64,000 nt of DNA from Microlunatus speluncae (GTDB taxonomy: Bacteria > Actinomycetota > Actinomycetes > Propionibacteriales > Propionibacteriaceae): positions 1 through 64,000 of the forward strand of contig NZ_VKCZ01000011.1 of NCBI RefSeq assembly GCF_009299835.1, read 5' to 3'. Positions 1 to 8,507 of this stretch are shown here, in pieces (the stretch's first letter is position 1; each line of letters begins with the position of its first letter). The position numbers and the translations under genes were made by a program. A model generated the notes under the pieces. It saw only the letters and a list, made by a program, of their open reading frames with translations, ran no database searches and was not told where the DNA came from.

Positions 1-1
1 G

Positions 2-79
2 AACGCTCGACCCCGACCCACCCTCGACCTCAAGACCCCAGCACAGGCCCTGAACAAATTCCTGACCAAAGTTGCTTAG
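2..79 (+). CDS. Transposase C-terminus, IS30-like (partial)
   Basis: Only the last 25 codons and the TAG stop are inside the window; the rest lies upstream of base 1. The fragment reads NARPRPTLDLKTPAQALN and onward, which matches the usual end of IS30-family DDE transposases (LNxRPRKTLGWxTPAEAL type). It would catalyse cut-and-paste or copy-out transposition of its element. An IS3-family integrase core ends in a similar way and cannot be excluded from so short a piece. Confidence 0.6.
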   Translation, partial: NARPRPTLDLKTPAQALNKFLTKVA

Positions 80-130
80 ACCGCTTGACTTTGGGTCGGT
101 TTCCAGGTGGGAAACGTCACTATCGGTGAT
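80..130. mobile_element. Probable right end of the IS element
   Basis: The bases directly after the transposase stop (GACCGCTTGACTTTGG) resemble the GACCGCTTGAAT-type terminal repeats I associate with actinobacterial IS30-like elements. They are followed by a short inverted repeat (GTTTCC...GGAAAC). The left end is outside the window, so the terminal repeat and target duplication cannot be verified, and the outer boundary is approximate. Confidence 0.35.
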
Positions 131-313
131 CGACATAATTCCTCGACGCCCCGGGAGAGGTGCGGGGGCCGTTGGAACACCGACAGCCGGGACATCGGGC
201 CACTACCGGAACCGGCCCCCGGGCGCGAGACGGACCGACCGCAACAACCCGCCCCTTTGATGCGTCTTTCCGGCCGTCAGGCCGAAAACCCTGAGAGAAC
301 CGGCGCGGACCGA

Positions 314-461
314 TCTGCCCCCTTCGACAGGCTCAGGACATGCTTCGACAGGCTCAGGGAACGAAACACCCAAACCTCCACCCCCGAAGCGGCGCGAACC
401 CGGCGTCTGTCCGTTCCCTGAGCCTGTCGAAGCATGTCCTGAGCCTGTCGAAGGGGGCAGA
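314..461. repeat. 50-bp perfect inverted repeat with 48-bp spacer
   Basis: The arms 314-363 and 412-461 are exact reverse complements over 50 bp. Each arm holds two tandem copies of the CTTCGACAGGCTCAGG-type repeat found elsewhere in the window. The structure lies downstream of the GH30 gene (minus strand, ending at 705) and could fold as a long hairpin in RNA from either strand. No gene is supported here. Confidence 0.85.
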
Positions 462-505
462 CCAGATGCGACCGTTGCACGCGGAGAGGCATCACCGGGG
501 CCGCG

Positions 506-649
506 TCACGCTTCCAGCAGCGCGACCGCGTGCTCCTCGACCCAGGCGATCTCCCGGGCGGGCTCACCTGACCAGCGACCGACCTGCCCCCTCTTGGCTC
601 CGAGGAGGTGCCGACCGACGAACACAACGCGCAGGATCGGACCGACCAT
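506..649 (-). pseudogene. Possible gene remnant (C-terminal fragment)
   Basis: The minus strand has an open frame ending in TGA at 506-508 that reads naturally (MVGPILRVVFVGRHLLGAKR, then a Trp-, Glu- and Ala-rich tail ending ALLEA). ATG at 649 gives 47 residues, but there is no ribosome binding site and the frame stays open into the GH30 3' end. It looks like the tail of a decayed gene. I do not recognise the family, and it may be chance coding in GC-rich DNA. Confidence 0.2.
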
Positions 650-704
650 CGCGGGAATACGCGCGGCCCCGGCGAACTGGCTGGGGCCGCGATCCCCGTA
701 CCGC

Positions 705-3011
705 TCAGCGGGACCCCGGGTGGCGCTGCTCCCGGAGCGGAGTCGGCTCGCCGGGTCGCGGGGTCGGGTCGGCGGACAGCGGTCGGGTGAGCAGGACGAA
801 GGTGGCGGCGGCGGTGGACGGCAGCCGGTAGCGGTAGTCGAAGCCGTCGACCGGCAGCGGCAGGGTCGCCGTCGACGGGCGCCGGTTGTAGCTCCCGATC
901 ACCGTGCCGACGCCGGGCAGTTCGGCGGTCCGGGTGATCACCCCGTGATCGACCCCGGTGCCGGCGGCCGGCGCTGATCCGACGGTCCGGCTCAGCCCGA
1001 ACTCCGTGATCGACCACCAACTGCCGGCCGATCCCTCGCCGACGATCCGCAGCTGCCGGGTGGTGGTCCGCGGCAGCGGGATGATCATGGTCCCGGAGCT
1101 GCCGCGACCGCGGGCGATCGGGGTCCAGTCCGCGCCGTCGTCGGAGATCTCGACCCGGTAGGCCCGGACGTAGTCGCCGAGATTGCTGCCGACCGACAGC
1201 CGGAGCTGGTCGAAGGTCCGCGGCTCGCCGAGGTCGAAGCGGACCCATTGTCCCGGCGCCTGGCCGGTGCCGGAGCTCCAGCGCGTACCCTCGTCGCCGT
1301 CCAGCATCCGTGCGGCCGATCCCTCCTCCTCGGTGTGCGACGCGGCCGCCTGCCACCCCGTCCGCGCCAGCGGCTCGGTGTCGCCGGTCGGTTGCAGCGA
1401 CGCTCCGTACGGCAGCGAGTAGCCCAGCCAGTCGGAGCCGATCTTCACCTGGTTCAGCTGGGCCGCGGTCTCGGCCGACACGGTCTGGGTCAACCGGCCG
1501 CCCGGCGTGCCGGCCGGGCCACGACCGAAGTCGAGATCGACCGACCCGAGGTCGGCCGGATCCGCGGGCGGCACCTGATCACCGCCGGTCCAGCGGTAGG
1601 TCGCCGCGGCGCCGGCAGGCAACGTGTGCCGGGCCTCCCGATCGCCGAGCCGGATGATCACCGTGCGATCCTCGGTCGATCCGTTGTGCGCGATCATGGC
1701 CGTGCTGCCGTCAGGATTGCGGAACGCGACGTTGATCACTTGGTCGGCCGGCACCGAGGATGCGAGCCGCACCGCTCCCGGCCGGACGAACTTGCTGGCA
1801 TGGCCGAGCGCCCAGTATTCGAGCTCCTTGTCCACCGTCCCGTCGTTCACCGTGACCACGCCGCGACAGTTCGTACAACCGCCGATGTAGGGGCCGTGAT
1901 CTTGATCCAGGGCGAGATTCCACAAGATCACCGACTGGCCCCAGTTGCGCGGCGCGCCGATCACCGATCCCATCGTCTGCCGGAAGGCCTCGACCTCCTC
2001 GCCCTGCCAGCCGCCGCCCGAGCACTCGGTCAGGAACGCCTGCGCCCGTGGATAGTTGTTGTGGGACAGCGATTGCGCGCCGACGGTGCCGCCATAGCAG
2101 TGCCAGGCGGTGCCGGGGACGTAACGGGCCGCGCGACGATCATGCTGTAGCGCCTCGGGATAGTCGGTGATGTCCCAGTTGTGGTCGTAGCCCAGGATCG
2201 TCGTGTCCAGCCCGGCCTTGCCGATCGCCGGCCCGAGCTGATCACCGATGAAGGCGGCGGCCTGATCCGGCAGCATCCCCAGGCCGGGATAGTCGGCCGG
2301 CTCGTACAGCGGCTCGTTCTGCGCCGAAACGTAGTCCACCGGCACCCCGGCCGCGCGATACTCCTGCAGGAACTTGACGAAATACCGGGCGTACGCCGCG
2401 TGATAGTGGCTCAGCAGCGAGCCGGTGATCATCGAATCGCTGTCCTTCATCCAGCCCGGAGCGCTCCAGGGTGTGGCCATGATCGACAGCTCGGGGTTGA
2501 GCTTCAGCGCCTCCCGCAGCCGTGGCAGCAGATACTTCCGATCATGATCGATGCTGAAGTCGGACAGGTCCGGATCCGTCTCGCCCGCCGGCTGATCGTC
2601 GTAGGAGTACGCCTGCTCCACCGCGAAATCCGATGCTCCCATCGGCTGCCGGAGCATGGACAACCCGATCCCGTCCTCGGCCGAGAAGAGTTCCCGCATG
2701 ATCTTCTGCCGCGCCGCCGACGAGAGTTTCTTGCTCAGCACCCAGCCGGAGCTGTCGGTCAGCGACGCGCCGAACCCGGTCATCCGCTGATACGACCTCG
2801 TCGGGTCGACCGTGAGCACGGTCCCTGAGCCGGTCGCAGGGTCGGCCCACAACAGATCGTCCTGCCGGGCCAGCCGTTCGTCGGAGTTGAGATCGGTCAG
2901 CCAGACCTGGACCTCGGATTCCGGCTCGGCCTCGGCCGTCGCCGGCAGGACGGCGACGATCATCCCGACGGCGATCAACAGGATCAACGGACAACGGCGC
3001 GCGACGACCAT
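705..3011 (-). CDS. Secreted GH30-type glycoside hydrolase with discoidin domain
   Basis: This 768-residue exported enzyme is likely to act on beta-linked glycans outside the cell (GH30 includes glucosylceramidases and beta-1,6-glucanases; substrate unknown). An N-terminal signal peptide ends near ATAEA (about residue 28). The catalytic (beta/alpha)8 barrel and beta-sandwich cover about 60-480: FGASLTDSSGW, the acid/base Glu233 in SAQNEP and the nucleophile Glu329 in LTECSGG are all visible. A F5/8 type C (discoidin) carbohydrate-binding domain follows at about 560-700 (RMLDGDEGTRWSSG). The start sits directly before the signal peptide. The gene stands alone, 199 bp from the dioxygenase gene. 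Confidence 0.9.
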   Translation of the reverse strand: MVVARRCPLILLIAVGMIVAVLPATAEAEPESEVQVWLTDLNSDERLARQDDLLWADPATGSGTVLTVDPTRSYQRMTGFGASLTDSSGWVLSKKLSSAARQKIMRELFSAEDGIGLSMLRQPMGASDFAVEQAYSYDDQPAGETDPDLSDFSIDHDRKYLLPRLREALKLNPELSIMATPWSAPGWMKDSDSMITGSLLSHYHAAYARYFVKFLQEYRAAGVPVDYVSAQNEPLYEPADYPGLGMLPDQAAAFIGDQLGPAIGKAGLDTTILGYDHNWDITDYPEALQHDRRAARYVPGTAWHCYGGTVGAQSLSHNNYPRAQAFLTECSGGGWQGEEVEAFRQTMGSVIGAPRNWGQSVILWNLALDQDHGPYIGGCTNCRGVVTVNDGTVDKELEYWALGHASKFVRPGAVRLASSVPADQVINVAFRNPDGSTAMIAHNGSTEDRTVIIRLGDREARHTLPAGAAATYRWTGGDQVPPADPADLGSVDLDFGRGPAGTPGGRLTQTVSAETAAQLNQVKIGSDWLGYSLPYGASLQPTGDTEPLARTGWQAAASHTEEEGSAARMLDGDEGTRWSSGTGQAPGQWVRFDLGEPRTFDQLRLSVGSNLGDYVRAYRVEISDDGADWTPIARGRGSSGTMIIPLPRTTTRQLRIVGEGSAGSWWSITEFGLSRTVGSAPAAGTGVDHGVITRTAELPGVGTVIGSYNRRPSTATLPLPVDGFDYRYRLPSTAAATFVLLTRPLSADPTPRPGEPTPLREQRHPGSR

Positions 3012-3128
3012 CCCGCACTCCCCTCCGCACCGGCGCGGGCCCCCGCGGCAGGCACTTCGTCGTGCACGCCCTCGCTGGCGGCACTTCTGCGGGTCACGGT
3101 GCCATCCCGAGCCCGCCGTGTCCAGACT

Positions 3129-3203
3129 CGTTCCCTGAGCCTGTCGAAGGGTCCGAGCGTTGTGAGGTTCAGCCGGCCTGCCCTTCGACAGGCTCAGGGA
3201 ACG
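3129..3203. repeat. Inverted pair of the CCTTCGACAGG-type repeat
   Basis: Two 23-bp copies, 3129-3151 and 3181-3203, are perfect reverse complements with a 29-bp spacer. They sit between the dioxygenase stop and the GH30 start (both minus strand), where they could act as a transcription terminator for the dioxygenase gene. The same unit recurs at 314-461, 8485, 17238, 19035 and 19325. Confidence 0.85.
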
Positions 3204-3210
3204 GACCGGC

Positions 3211-4113
3211 TCAACAGATCAGGCCGCGCTTGCTCCGGGCGGAGTGGGCGGTCGGGTCGAGGCCGATCCAGCGCGGGTCGACCTCTTCGGTGGCCCGTTG
3301 ATAGCGCGAGTCGGAGGAGAGCCGGATCCGGTCGGCGTTGTTGTCCAGGCCGAGGTGCACGGTGAAGATCGTGAACGTCAGCAGGTCGCCGGCCCGGTAG
3401 TCGGCGGTCAACCAGCGCAGCCGGTGGAACCGGCCGAAGTCGGCCGGCTCGCGGGTCAGCACGCCGTCCCAGGTCAGGCCGTCGGTCGCGGCGATCCTGG
3501 CAGCTTGATCATCGTCTTCGCAGTAGGTGTCGACGTCGCGGGTGCCGTAATCGCCGGTCACGTCGTCCAGCCGGTGCGATCCCTCCAGCACGGCGACTCC
3601 ACCGAGGGTGCGGTCGATGTCGCCCAGCGGGGTCCAGGCGGTCATCAGGTCGAGCGTGCCACGATTCATGAACACGCTGTCCATGTGCGGCGGCGTCGCC
3701 TTGCCGGGCGGCACCGCGCGCAGCCAGGTGTAGTCGAAGTGGCGTACGTCGGCGGCGAAGATCCGGTGATAGAGGTCGGCCATCCGGTCGCCGTAGAGCA
3801 GGTGCTGCAGCGGCTCGCTGTCCCGGGCCGCCTCGTGCAGCGACCGCGGCCGGAAGTCGTCGCCGGGGATCGCCCGATCCGTCTCGGTGCCGGGCCGGAA
3901 CGCGCCGTCGGCGGCCATCACATTGAGGATCGAGCCGCGCGCGGCGCGCACCTCGTCGGGGTCGAAATAGCCGGGCAGGAACAGGTAGCCGTCCGTGGCG
4001 AGCCGGGCGCGCAACTCGTCGGCGTCGGCCACGGCGTCGATCGAGGACCGCAGTTCGCCGACCTCCAGCGGTGCGCCCTGAGCTGTGACCGTCGGTGTCG
4101 TGGCAGTGATCAT
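3211..4113 (-). CDS. Phytanoyl-CoA dioxygenase (PhyH) family protein
   Basis: A 300-residue Fe(II)/2-oxoglutarate-dependent oxygenase of the PhyH family, probably cytoplasmic; the substrate is unknown. The iron-binding HxD pair is in PHMDSV (about residue 152), the distal His in FTVHLGLD, and the 2-oxoglutarate-binding Arg in DRIRLSSD. Length is normal for the family. The gene diverges from an AraC regulator across 101 bp, a frequent pairing that suggests regulation by it. A TAGCGT box lies 6 nt before the ATG, consistent with a leaderless transcript. Confidence 0.88.
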   Translation of the reverse strand: MITATTPTVTAQGAPLEVGELRSSIDAVADADELRARLATDGYLFLPGYFDPDEVRAARGSILNVMAADGAFRPGTETDRAIPGDDFRPRSLHEAARDSEPLQHLLYGDRMADLYHRIFAADVRHFDYTWLRAVPPGKATPPHMDSVFMNRGTLDLMTAWTPLGDIDRTLGGVAVLEGSHRLDDVTGDYGTRDVDTYCEDDDQAARIAATDGLTWDGVLTREPADFGRFHRLRWLTADYRAGDLLTFTIFTVHLGLDNNADRIRLSSDSRYQRATEEVDPRWIGLDPTAHSARSKRGLIC

Positions 4114-4119
4114 GAAAGG

Positions 4120-4125
4120 ACGCTA
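4120..4125 (-). promoter_or_regulatory. Putative -10 box of the PhyH gene
   Basis: TAGCGT on the minus strand lies 6 nt before the ATG at 4113, with no Shine-Dalgarno sequence between. This is the leaderless layout. No convincing -35 is visible. Confidence 0.4.
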
Positions 4126-4214
4126 ACCCGATCCCGGCCCGTAGCGTTGTCCGGTTTGACCCCGGGACTTGCACTTCCTGGCACGTCCCGGCGGCGTCCA
4201 CGTACCCTTCCCCC

Positions 4215-5120
4215 ATGAGCGCCGGCCCGCAGTTGCGGTTCCCGCACCCGCTGCTGTTGCCGCGGATCGGCCGGATCTCGATGACCGGCCGGGTGCCGCA
4301 GACCAAGGCCTGGCCGGCGGATCAGCCGCTGCGCACGTTGGGCAGCTATGCCGTGGTCTACCTGCTCGCCGGCGAGGGGCGCTACGTCGACGGCGCCGGC
4401 CGGAACCGGCACGTCAGCACCGGTGATCTGATCTTGCTCTTCCCCGACCTGCCGCACCGCTACGGGCCGCCGGCCGGGGAGTTCTGGGATCATCTGTACG
4501 TCGTCTTCGACGGCCCGGTGTTCGATCTCTGGCGGGCCAACGGCCTGCTGGACGAGCACCGGCCGGTCTGCCACGTGCCGCCGGTGCAACGTTGGATGCA
4601 GCGGTTCGCCGAGCTGGTGTTCCTGGACGAGGCCACGACTCCGGGCGCGGTGCTGCAGGACATCGCCCGGCTGCAACTCTTGATCGCCGACGCCCTGGCC
4701 GCCTCGACGGCCGACGGACCGGGCAGCACCGATGATCAACTCTGGCTGGCCCGGGCGACCGCGCTGCTCGCCGCCGATCTCGGCAACCCGGACTCGCTGC
4801 CCGACGTCGCCGCGACGCTCGGCCTGTCCTATGACGGGTTCCGCAAGCGGTTCCGGCGGCTGGCCGGGGTGACCCCGTCCCGGTATCGCAGCCAGCGCCG
4901 GCTGGACCGCGCCTGCGAGTTGATCATCGCCGGTGATCACACCGACCGGGAGATCTCCGCCCGGCTCGGCTTCGCCAGTGAATCCCATTTCTCGCACCGG
5001 TTCCGGCAGCTGATCGGCAGCTCACCGCGGGAGTTCCGGGCCGCGGCCGCGGCCAGCGGCATGGGCGGCGGCTCCGAGCGGTCGGCCCGGACCAGGCCGG
5101 TCAGGCGTCGGCCGCGGTGA
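4215..5120 (+). CDS. AraC family transcriptional regulator
   Basis: A 301-residue regulator. The N-terminal half is a cupin-like sensor domain (GEGRYVDGAG, GDLILLFPDLPHRYGP). The C-terminal ~100 residues form the double helix-turn-helix of AraC proteins (SLPDVAATLGLSYDGFRKRF, then DREISARLGFASESHFSHRF). It probably binds a sugar or similar ligand and controls the divergent PhyH-type gene. A TACCCT box 6 nt before the ATG suggests a leaderless message. Its 3' end overlaps the convergent MFS gene by 20 bp. Confidence 0.92.
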   Translation: MSAGPQLRFPHPLLLPRIGRISMTGRVPQTKAWPADQPLRTLGSYAVVYLLAGEGRYVDGAGRNRHVSTGDLILLFPDLPHRYGPPAGEFWDHLYVVFDGPVFDLWRANGLLDEHRPVCHVPPVQRWMQRFAELVFLDEATTPGAVLQDIARLQLLIADALAASTADGPGSTDDQLWLARATALLAADLGNPDSLPDVAATLGLSYDGFRKRFRRLAGVTPSRYRSQRRLDRACELIIAGDHTDREISARLGFASESHFSHRFRQLIGSSPREFRAAAAASGMGGGSERSARTRPVRRRPR

Positions 5121-6369
5121 GCACCGTGGCTGCCTCGAGCTGACTCCCCGGCTCGGGCCGGTCGACGTGGGCGATCGCCCGGCGGCCGATCACCAGCACG
5201 CCGATGGCGATGATCATCGCGGCACCGCCGAACCAGTACGGACCGCCGGCGCCGAAGCGGGCCGCGATCGTGCCGGCGACCGCCGGGGCCAGCGCACCGC
5301 CGAAGAACCGGATCCCGGAGTAGGTCGACGAGGCGACCTGGCGCGGCAGCTCGGTGGCCAGCATCACCGACTCGGTGAGCACGGTGTTCATCACACCGAG
5401 GAACAGGCCGGCGACGATCACCCCGACGACCAGGGCCGCCAGGCTCGCGGTGGCCAGGGCCATGATCATCAGATCGGCGCCGAGCAACGCCAGCATCACG
5501 TACAACACCGGTTGCCGACCGAACCGCCGGGTCAGCGGCGGGGCGACGAAGACCGAGGTGATCGCGACGCAGAGACCCCAACCGAAGAAGACCAGGCCGA
5601 GCTCGTGCGCGCCGAACTCGGCGACGCCGGCGGCGTGCGCGGCCGCCTCCAGCGGGAACGGGCTGTACGCCAGCAGCGCGAAGAAGCCGAAGTTGTAGAA
5701 CAGCGCGCCGATCCCGAGGGTGAGCAACGCCGGATGGCGCAGCGCCGCGAAGGTCGCCGACAACGGCACCGGCTCGGGTCGCTCGGAGTTCTTGCTCAGC
5801 AAGATCAACAGGGAGATCAGGCCGAGGGCCATCAGCACCGCGGTGCCGAAGAACGGGCCGCGCCAGGAGATGCTGCCCAGGGCGCCGCCGAGCAGTGGCC
5901 CGGTCGCGATGCCCAGGCCGAGCGCCGCCTCGTACAGGATGATCGCGTTGTCCACCCCGCCGCTGGCGGCACCGACGATGGTGGCCAGCGCGGTCGAGAT
6001 GAACAGCGCGTTGCCCAGGCCCCAGCCGGCCCGGAAGCCGATGATCGTGCCCACCCCGTCGGAGGCACCGGCCGCCGCCGCGAAGATCACGATCAGGGCG
6101 AGCCCGATCAGCAATGTCAGCTTGGCGCCGAGCCGGCTGGAGACGAAACTGGTGAAGAACATGGCCAGGCCGGTGATCAACAGATAGCTGGTGAACAGCA
6201 GCATCGCCTCCGACGGCGTCGCCCCGAGTTCATGGCTGATCGCCGGCAGGATCGGGTCCACCAGGCCGATGCCCATGAACGCGATCACACAGGAGAACGC
6301 GACAGCCCAGACGGCCTTGGGCTGTCGCAGGATCTGGCTGAACCCGGCTGCTGAATGGGTCCTGCTCAC
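5101..6369 (-). CDS. MFS transporter
   Basis: A 422-residue inner-membrane protein with about 12 predicted helices and major-facilitator features (helix-rich from FSCVIAFMGIGLVDPILPAI onward, and the cytoplasmic loop SRLGAKLT). It is most like drug/metabolite exporters of the ACDE or Bcr type; the substrate is unknown. The GTG start at 6369 is preceded by GAAGGAG at good spacing. Transcription is likely from the promoter at 6410-6438. Confidence 0.9.
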   Translation of the reverse strand: MSRTHSAAGFSQILRQPKAVWAVAFSCVIAFMGIGLVDPILPAISHELGATPSEAMLLFTSYLLITGLAMFFTSFVSSRLGAKLTLLIGLALIVIFAAAAGASDGVGTIIGFRAGWGLGNALFISTALATIVGAASGGVDNAIILYEAALGLGIATGPLLGGALGSISWRGPFFGTAVLMALGLISLLILLSKNSERPEPVPLSATFAALRHPALLTLGIGALFYNFGFFALLAYSPFPLEAAAHAAGVAEFGAHELGLVFFGWGLCVAITSVFVAPPLTRRFGRQPVLYVMLALLGADLMIMALATASLAALVVGVIVAGLFLGVMNTVLTESVMLATELPRQVASSTYSGIRFFGGALAPAVAGTIAARFGAGGPYWFGGAAMIIAIGVLVIGRRAIAHVDRPEPGSQLEAATVLTAADA

Positions 6370-6409
6370 CTGGCGGCTCCTTCGAAGTTCGGGATTGGTT
6401 CCGAATCTC

Positions 6410-6438
6410 AGGATACATAGTTAAGCTAAGTTTCTCAA
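6410..6438 (-). promoter_or_regulatory. Sigma-70-like promoter for the MFS gene
   Basis: On the minus strand TTGAGA (6438-6433), a 17-nt spacer and TATCCT (6415-6410) form a good SigA-type promoter inside an AT-rich patch. It points at the MFS gene starting at 6369. Confidence 0.65.
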
Positions 6439-6454
6439 TCTGACACCACCGTCC

Positions 6455-6460
6455 TAGACT
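6455..6460 (+). promoter_or_regulatory. Putative -10 box, leaderless hydrolase gene
   Basis: TAGACT lies 6 nt before the ATG at 6467, with TTCTCA about 17 nt further upstream as a weak -35. There is no Shine-Dalgarno sequence, so transcription probably starts at or next to the ATG. Confidence 0.5.
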
Positions 6461-6466
6461 GCGATC

Positions 6467-7288
6467 ATGATCACGACCGAGCTCACCGATCCGATCGGGA
6501 TCCGGGTCACCCCGGACCGACCGTCCGACACCGCCGTGCTGGTGCTGGCCGGATCCAGCGGCCGGGTCGAGACGGCCCGGGCCGAGCTGCTGGCCCGGTC
6601 CGGGGCGGTCGCGGAGAGCATCCGCTGGTTCGGCGGACCCGGCCAGCAGCCGGGCCCGTGGGAGGTCCCGGTCGAGCTGTTCCAGTCCCGGGTCGCCGAG
6701 CTCCGTACTCTGGCCGACCGGGTCGTGATCTTGGGTACGTCGTTCGGCGCCGAGGCCGCGTTGATCACAGCGGCGTACACGCCCGAGGTCGACGCGGTGA
6801 TCGCGTTCGCGCCAACGGATGTGGTGTGGGCCGGGATCCGGCCGGAGGGCGGGCAGACCTCGCATTGGACAGTGGCCGGCGCGGCGCTGCCGTACATCTC
6901 GTTCGTCGAGGACTGGCGGCCGGACACCGACCCGCCCGCCTACCGCGAGCTCTACCGGACCTCGTGGGAGCACGCCGACCCCGGGGGTCGGGCCGCGGCC
7001 GAGATCCCGGTCGAACGGATCCCGCGCATCCTCCTCGTGGCCGGCGGTGACGACCAGGTCTGGCCGTCGGTTGATCATGCTCACCGGATCGCCCAGCGGC
7101 GCCGCGCCGTGGGCCGGGACACCATGATCGTTTCCGCGCCGGAGGCCGGGCACCGGACGATCCTGCCGGGCGAGACCGCCGTCGTCGGCGGTCAGGCGAT
7201 GGCCCGTGGCGGCACCCCGGAGGCCGATGCCGCGCTCGGCGAGCGGGCCTGGCCCAAGATCACCGAGCTGCTCGGCCGGCCCGGGTAG
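6467..7288 (+). CDS. Alpha/beta hydrolase, BAAT C-terminal-like
   Basis: A 273-residue serine hydrolase, probably an acyl-CoA thioesterase/acyltransferase-like (BAAT C-terminal) enzyme. The nucleophile elbow is GTSFGAEAAL (about residues 87-96), a strand-loop with Asp is in VAGGDDQVWPS, and the catalytic His is in EAGHRT. The spacing fits the Ser-Asp-His triad of the family. The substrate is unknown. It converges with the metallopeptidase gene, with 5 bp between stops. Confidence 0.82.
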   Translation: MITTELTDPIGIRVTPDRPSDTAVLVLAGSSGRVETARAELLARSGAVAESIRWFGGPGQQPGPWEVPVELFQSRVAELRTLADRVVILGTSFGAEAALITAAYTPEVDAVIAFAPTDVVWAGIRPEGGQTSHWTVAGAALPYISFVEDWRPDTDPPAYRELYRTSWEHADPGGRAAAEIPVERIPRILLVAGGDDQVWPSVDHAHRIAQRRRAVGRDTMIVSAPEAGHRTILPGETAVVGGQAMARGGTPEADAALGERAWPKITELLGRPG

Positions 7289-7293
7289 ACCGG

Positions 7294-8172
7294 TCAGAGA
7301 TCGTTGGTGGCGAACGTGTCGCAGGTCTTCGGGTCGCCCGACTGGTAGCCGGTGCTGAACCAGCGGACCCGTTGGGTGCTGGAGCCGTGGGTCCAGCCGT
7401 CGGAGTTGCTGCCGGAGAGCCGGTCGTCCCCGATCGCCTTCGCGGTGGTGATCACGTCATCGATCTGGTCCCTGGTGATCGGCTCCAGCATGGCGTCGGG
7501 GCCGTCGTCGGCCCGGTTCGCCCAGACGCCGGCATAGCAGTCGGCCTGCAACTCCAGCCGGACCGAGCCGGACTTCGCCCCCTTGGATCCCAGCCGCCGA
7601 GCCTGCTCGTCCGCGCCCAACAGATGCTGCACATGGTGGCCGAACTCGTGGGCGACCACGTACTCCTGCGCCAGCGGACCGTTGCTGCCACCAAGCTGCT
7701 GCTGCAGCGTTTCGAAGAAGCTCGGATCGAAGTACGCGGTCTGGTCCGCCGGACAATAGAACGGGCCGACCGCCGAGGTCGCCGACCCGCAGCCACCGGT
7801 GTCGACCGAGCCGGCGAAGATCACCGCCTGCGGAGCCTGATAGCCCGACACCAAACCGGGCCAGACCTTGTTCAAGCTGTTCGTGGTGGCAACGATCCGG
7901 CACACCGTGTCCGTGTTCGCCTTCTCGATCGTGCAACTCTCGATCTGCTGATCGATCTCACTACTGTCACTGCCCCGGCTGCCGACATCTTCCGTCGCGT
8001 AGTCCCCGGCCCCGCCGAGGAGGTCGGACGGATCGATGCCGAAGACCAGTGCGGCGATCACCACGACCACCAGCCCGACCCCACCGCCGATCGCCACCCG
8101 GCCACCGCGACGGCCGCCGCCGCGGCCGGATACCCCGCCGGTGTCCAGCGGACCGTCACTTCGGAACGTCAT
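7294..8172 (-). CDS. Neutral zinc metallopeptidase (YpfJ family)
   Basis: A 292-residue membrane-anchored protein. After a short Gly-rich basic N-terminus, one membrane helix (about 38-55, VGLVVVVIAALVFGI) leads to an extracytoplasmic domain with the zinc motif HEFGHH (His175, Glu176, His179) of the putative neutral zinc metallopeptidase family (PF04228). The downstream glutamate (ELQAD) is also present. I chose the ATG at 8172 because the frame upstream of it runs into a repeat element. The physiological substrate of this family is unknown. Confidence 0.9.
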   Translation of the reverse strand: MTFRSDGPLDTGGVSGRGGGRRGGRVAIGGGVGLVVVVIAALVFGIDPSDLLGGAGDYATEDVGSRGSDSSEIDQQIESCTIEKANTDTVCRIVATTNSLNKVWPGLVSGYQAPQAVIFAGSVDTGGCGSATSAVGPFYCPADQTAYFDPSFFETLQQQLGGSNGPLAQEYVVAHEFGHHVQHLLGADEQARRLGSKGAKSGSVRLELQADCYAGVWANRADDGPDAMLEPITRDQIDDVITTAKAIGDDRLSGSNSDGWTHGSSTQRVRWFSTGYQSGDPKTCDTFATNDL

Positions 8173-8247
8173 GACGAGAGCGTACGGTCTCGGGCTCGAT
8201 CGGGGGGTTCCAGTCGGTCTGGCTTCTTCTATCTTTCGGGTCATCCC

Positions 8248-8507
8248 GCGGTGGGGTCTGGGGGTCTGTGCGCGGGCAACCATCCGCCCGCGAGCAAGTC
8301 ATGGGTGCCGCTGCCGCGACACTGCGTTCGCGGGCTCCCGCCAGGCCCGTCCACGCCCGCGCACAGACCCCCAGACCCCACCGCTCCCTTGGGAGCGAGT
8401 GCATGTTTTCCGCCTCAGCCGAGCGGAACCCTGGTCGCTACGACTGCCAAACCGAGCGCTTGGACTGATCACGAGGGCTTGTTCCGTTCCCTGAGCTTGT
8501 CGAAGGG
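8248..8507 (+). repeat. Structured repeat LR, copy 1
   Basis: A composite element in the 551-bp gene-free stretch 8173-8723. It consists of perfect 30-bp arms at 8248-8277 and 8355-8384 around a 77-nt loop, then a short hairpin (CGCTCCCTTGGGAGCG), a conserved ~55-nt block (8410-8464), and a CCTTCGACAGG-type unit at its end (8485-8507, one mismatch). Copies 2 and 3 have the same order of parts. Open frames through it are by-products of its GC content. Confidence 0.9.

Noticed and set aside
277..1356. Long minus-strand frame overlapping the GH30 3' end
   Set aside because: It is out of frame with the GH30 domains, Arg/Pro/Gly-rich, and runs through the 50-bp inverted repeat. It is a GC-driven shadow.
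8156..8494. Several open frames through LR copy 1 with recurring translated phrases also seen at 18775-19670
   Set aside because: The phrases recur only because the DNA repeat recurs, in several frames and both strands. The stem symmetry, not a protein, is conserved.
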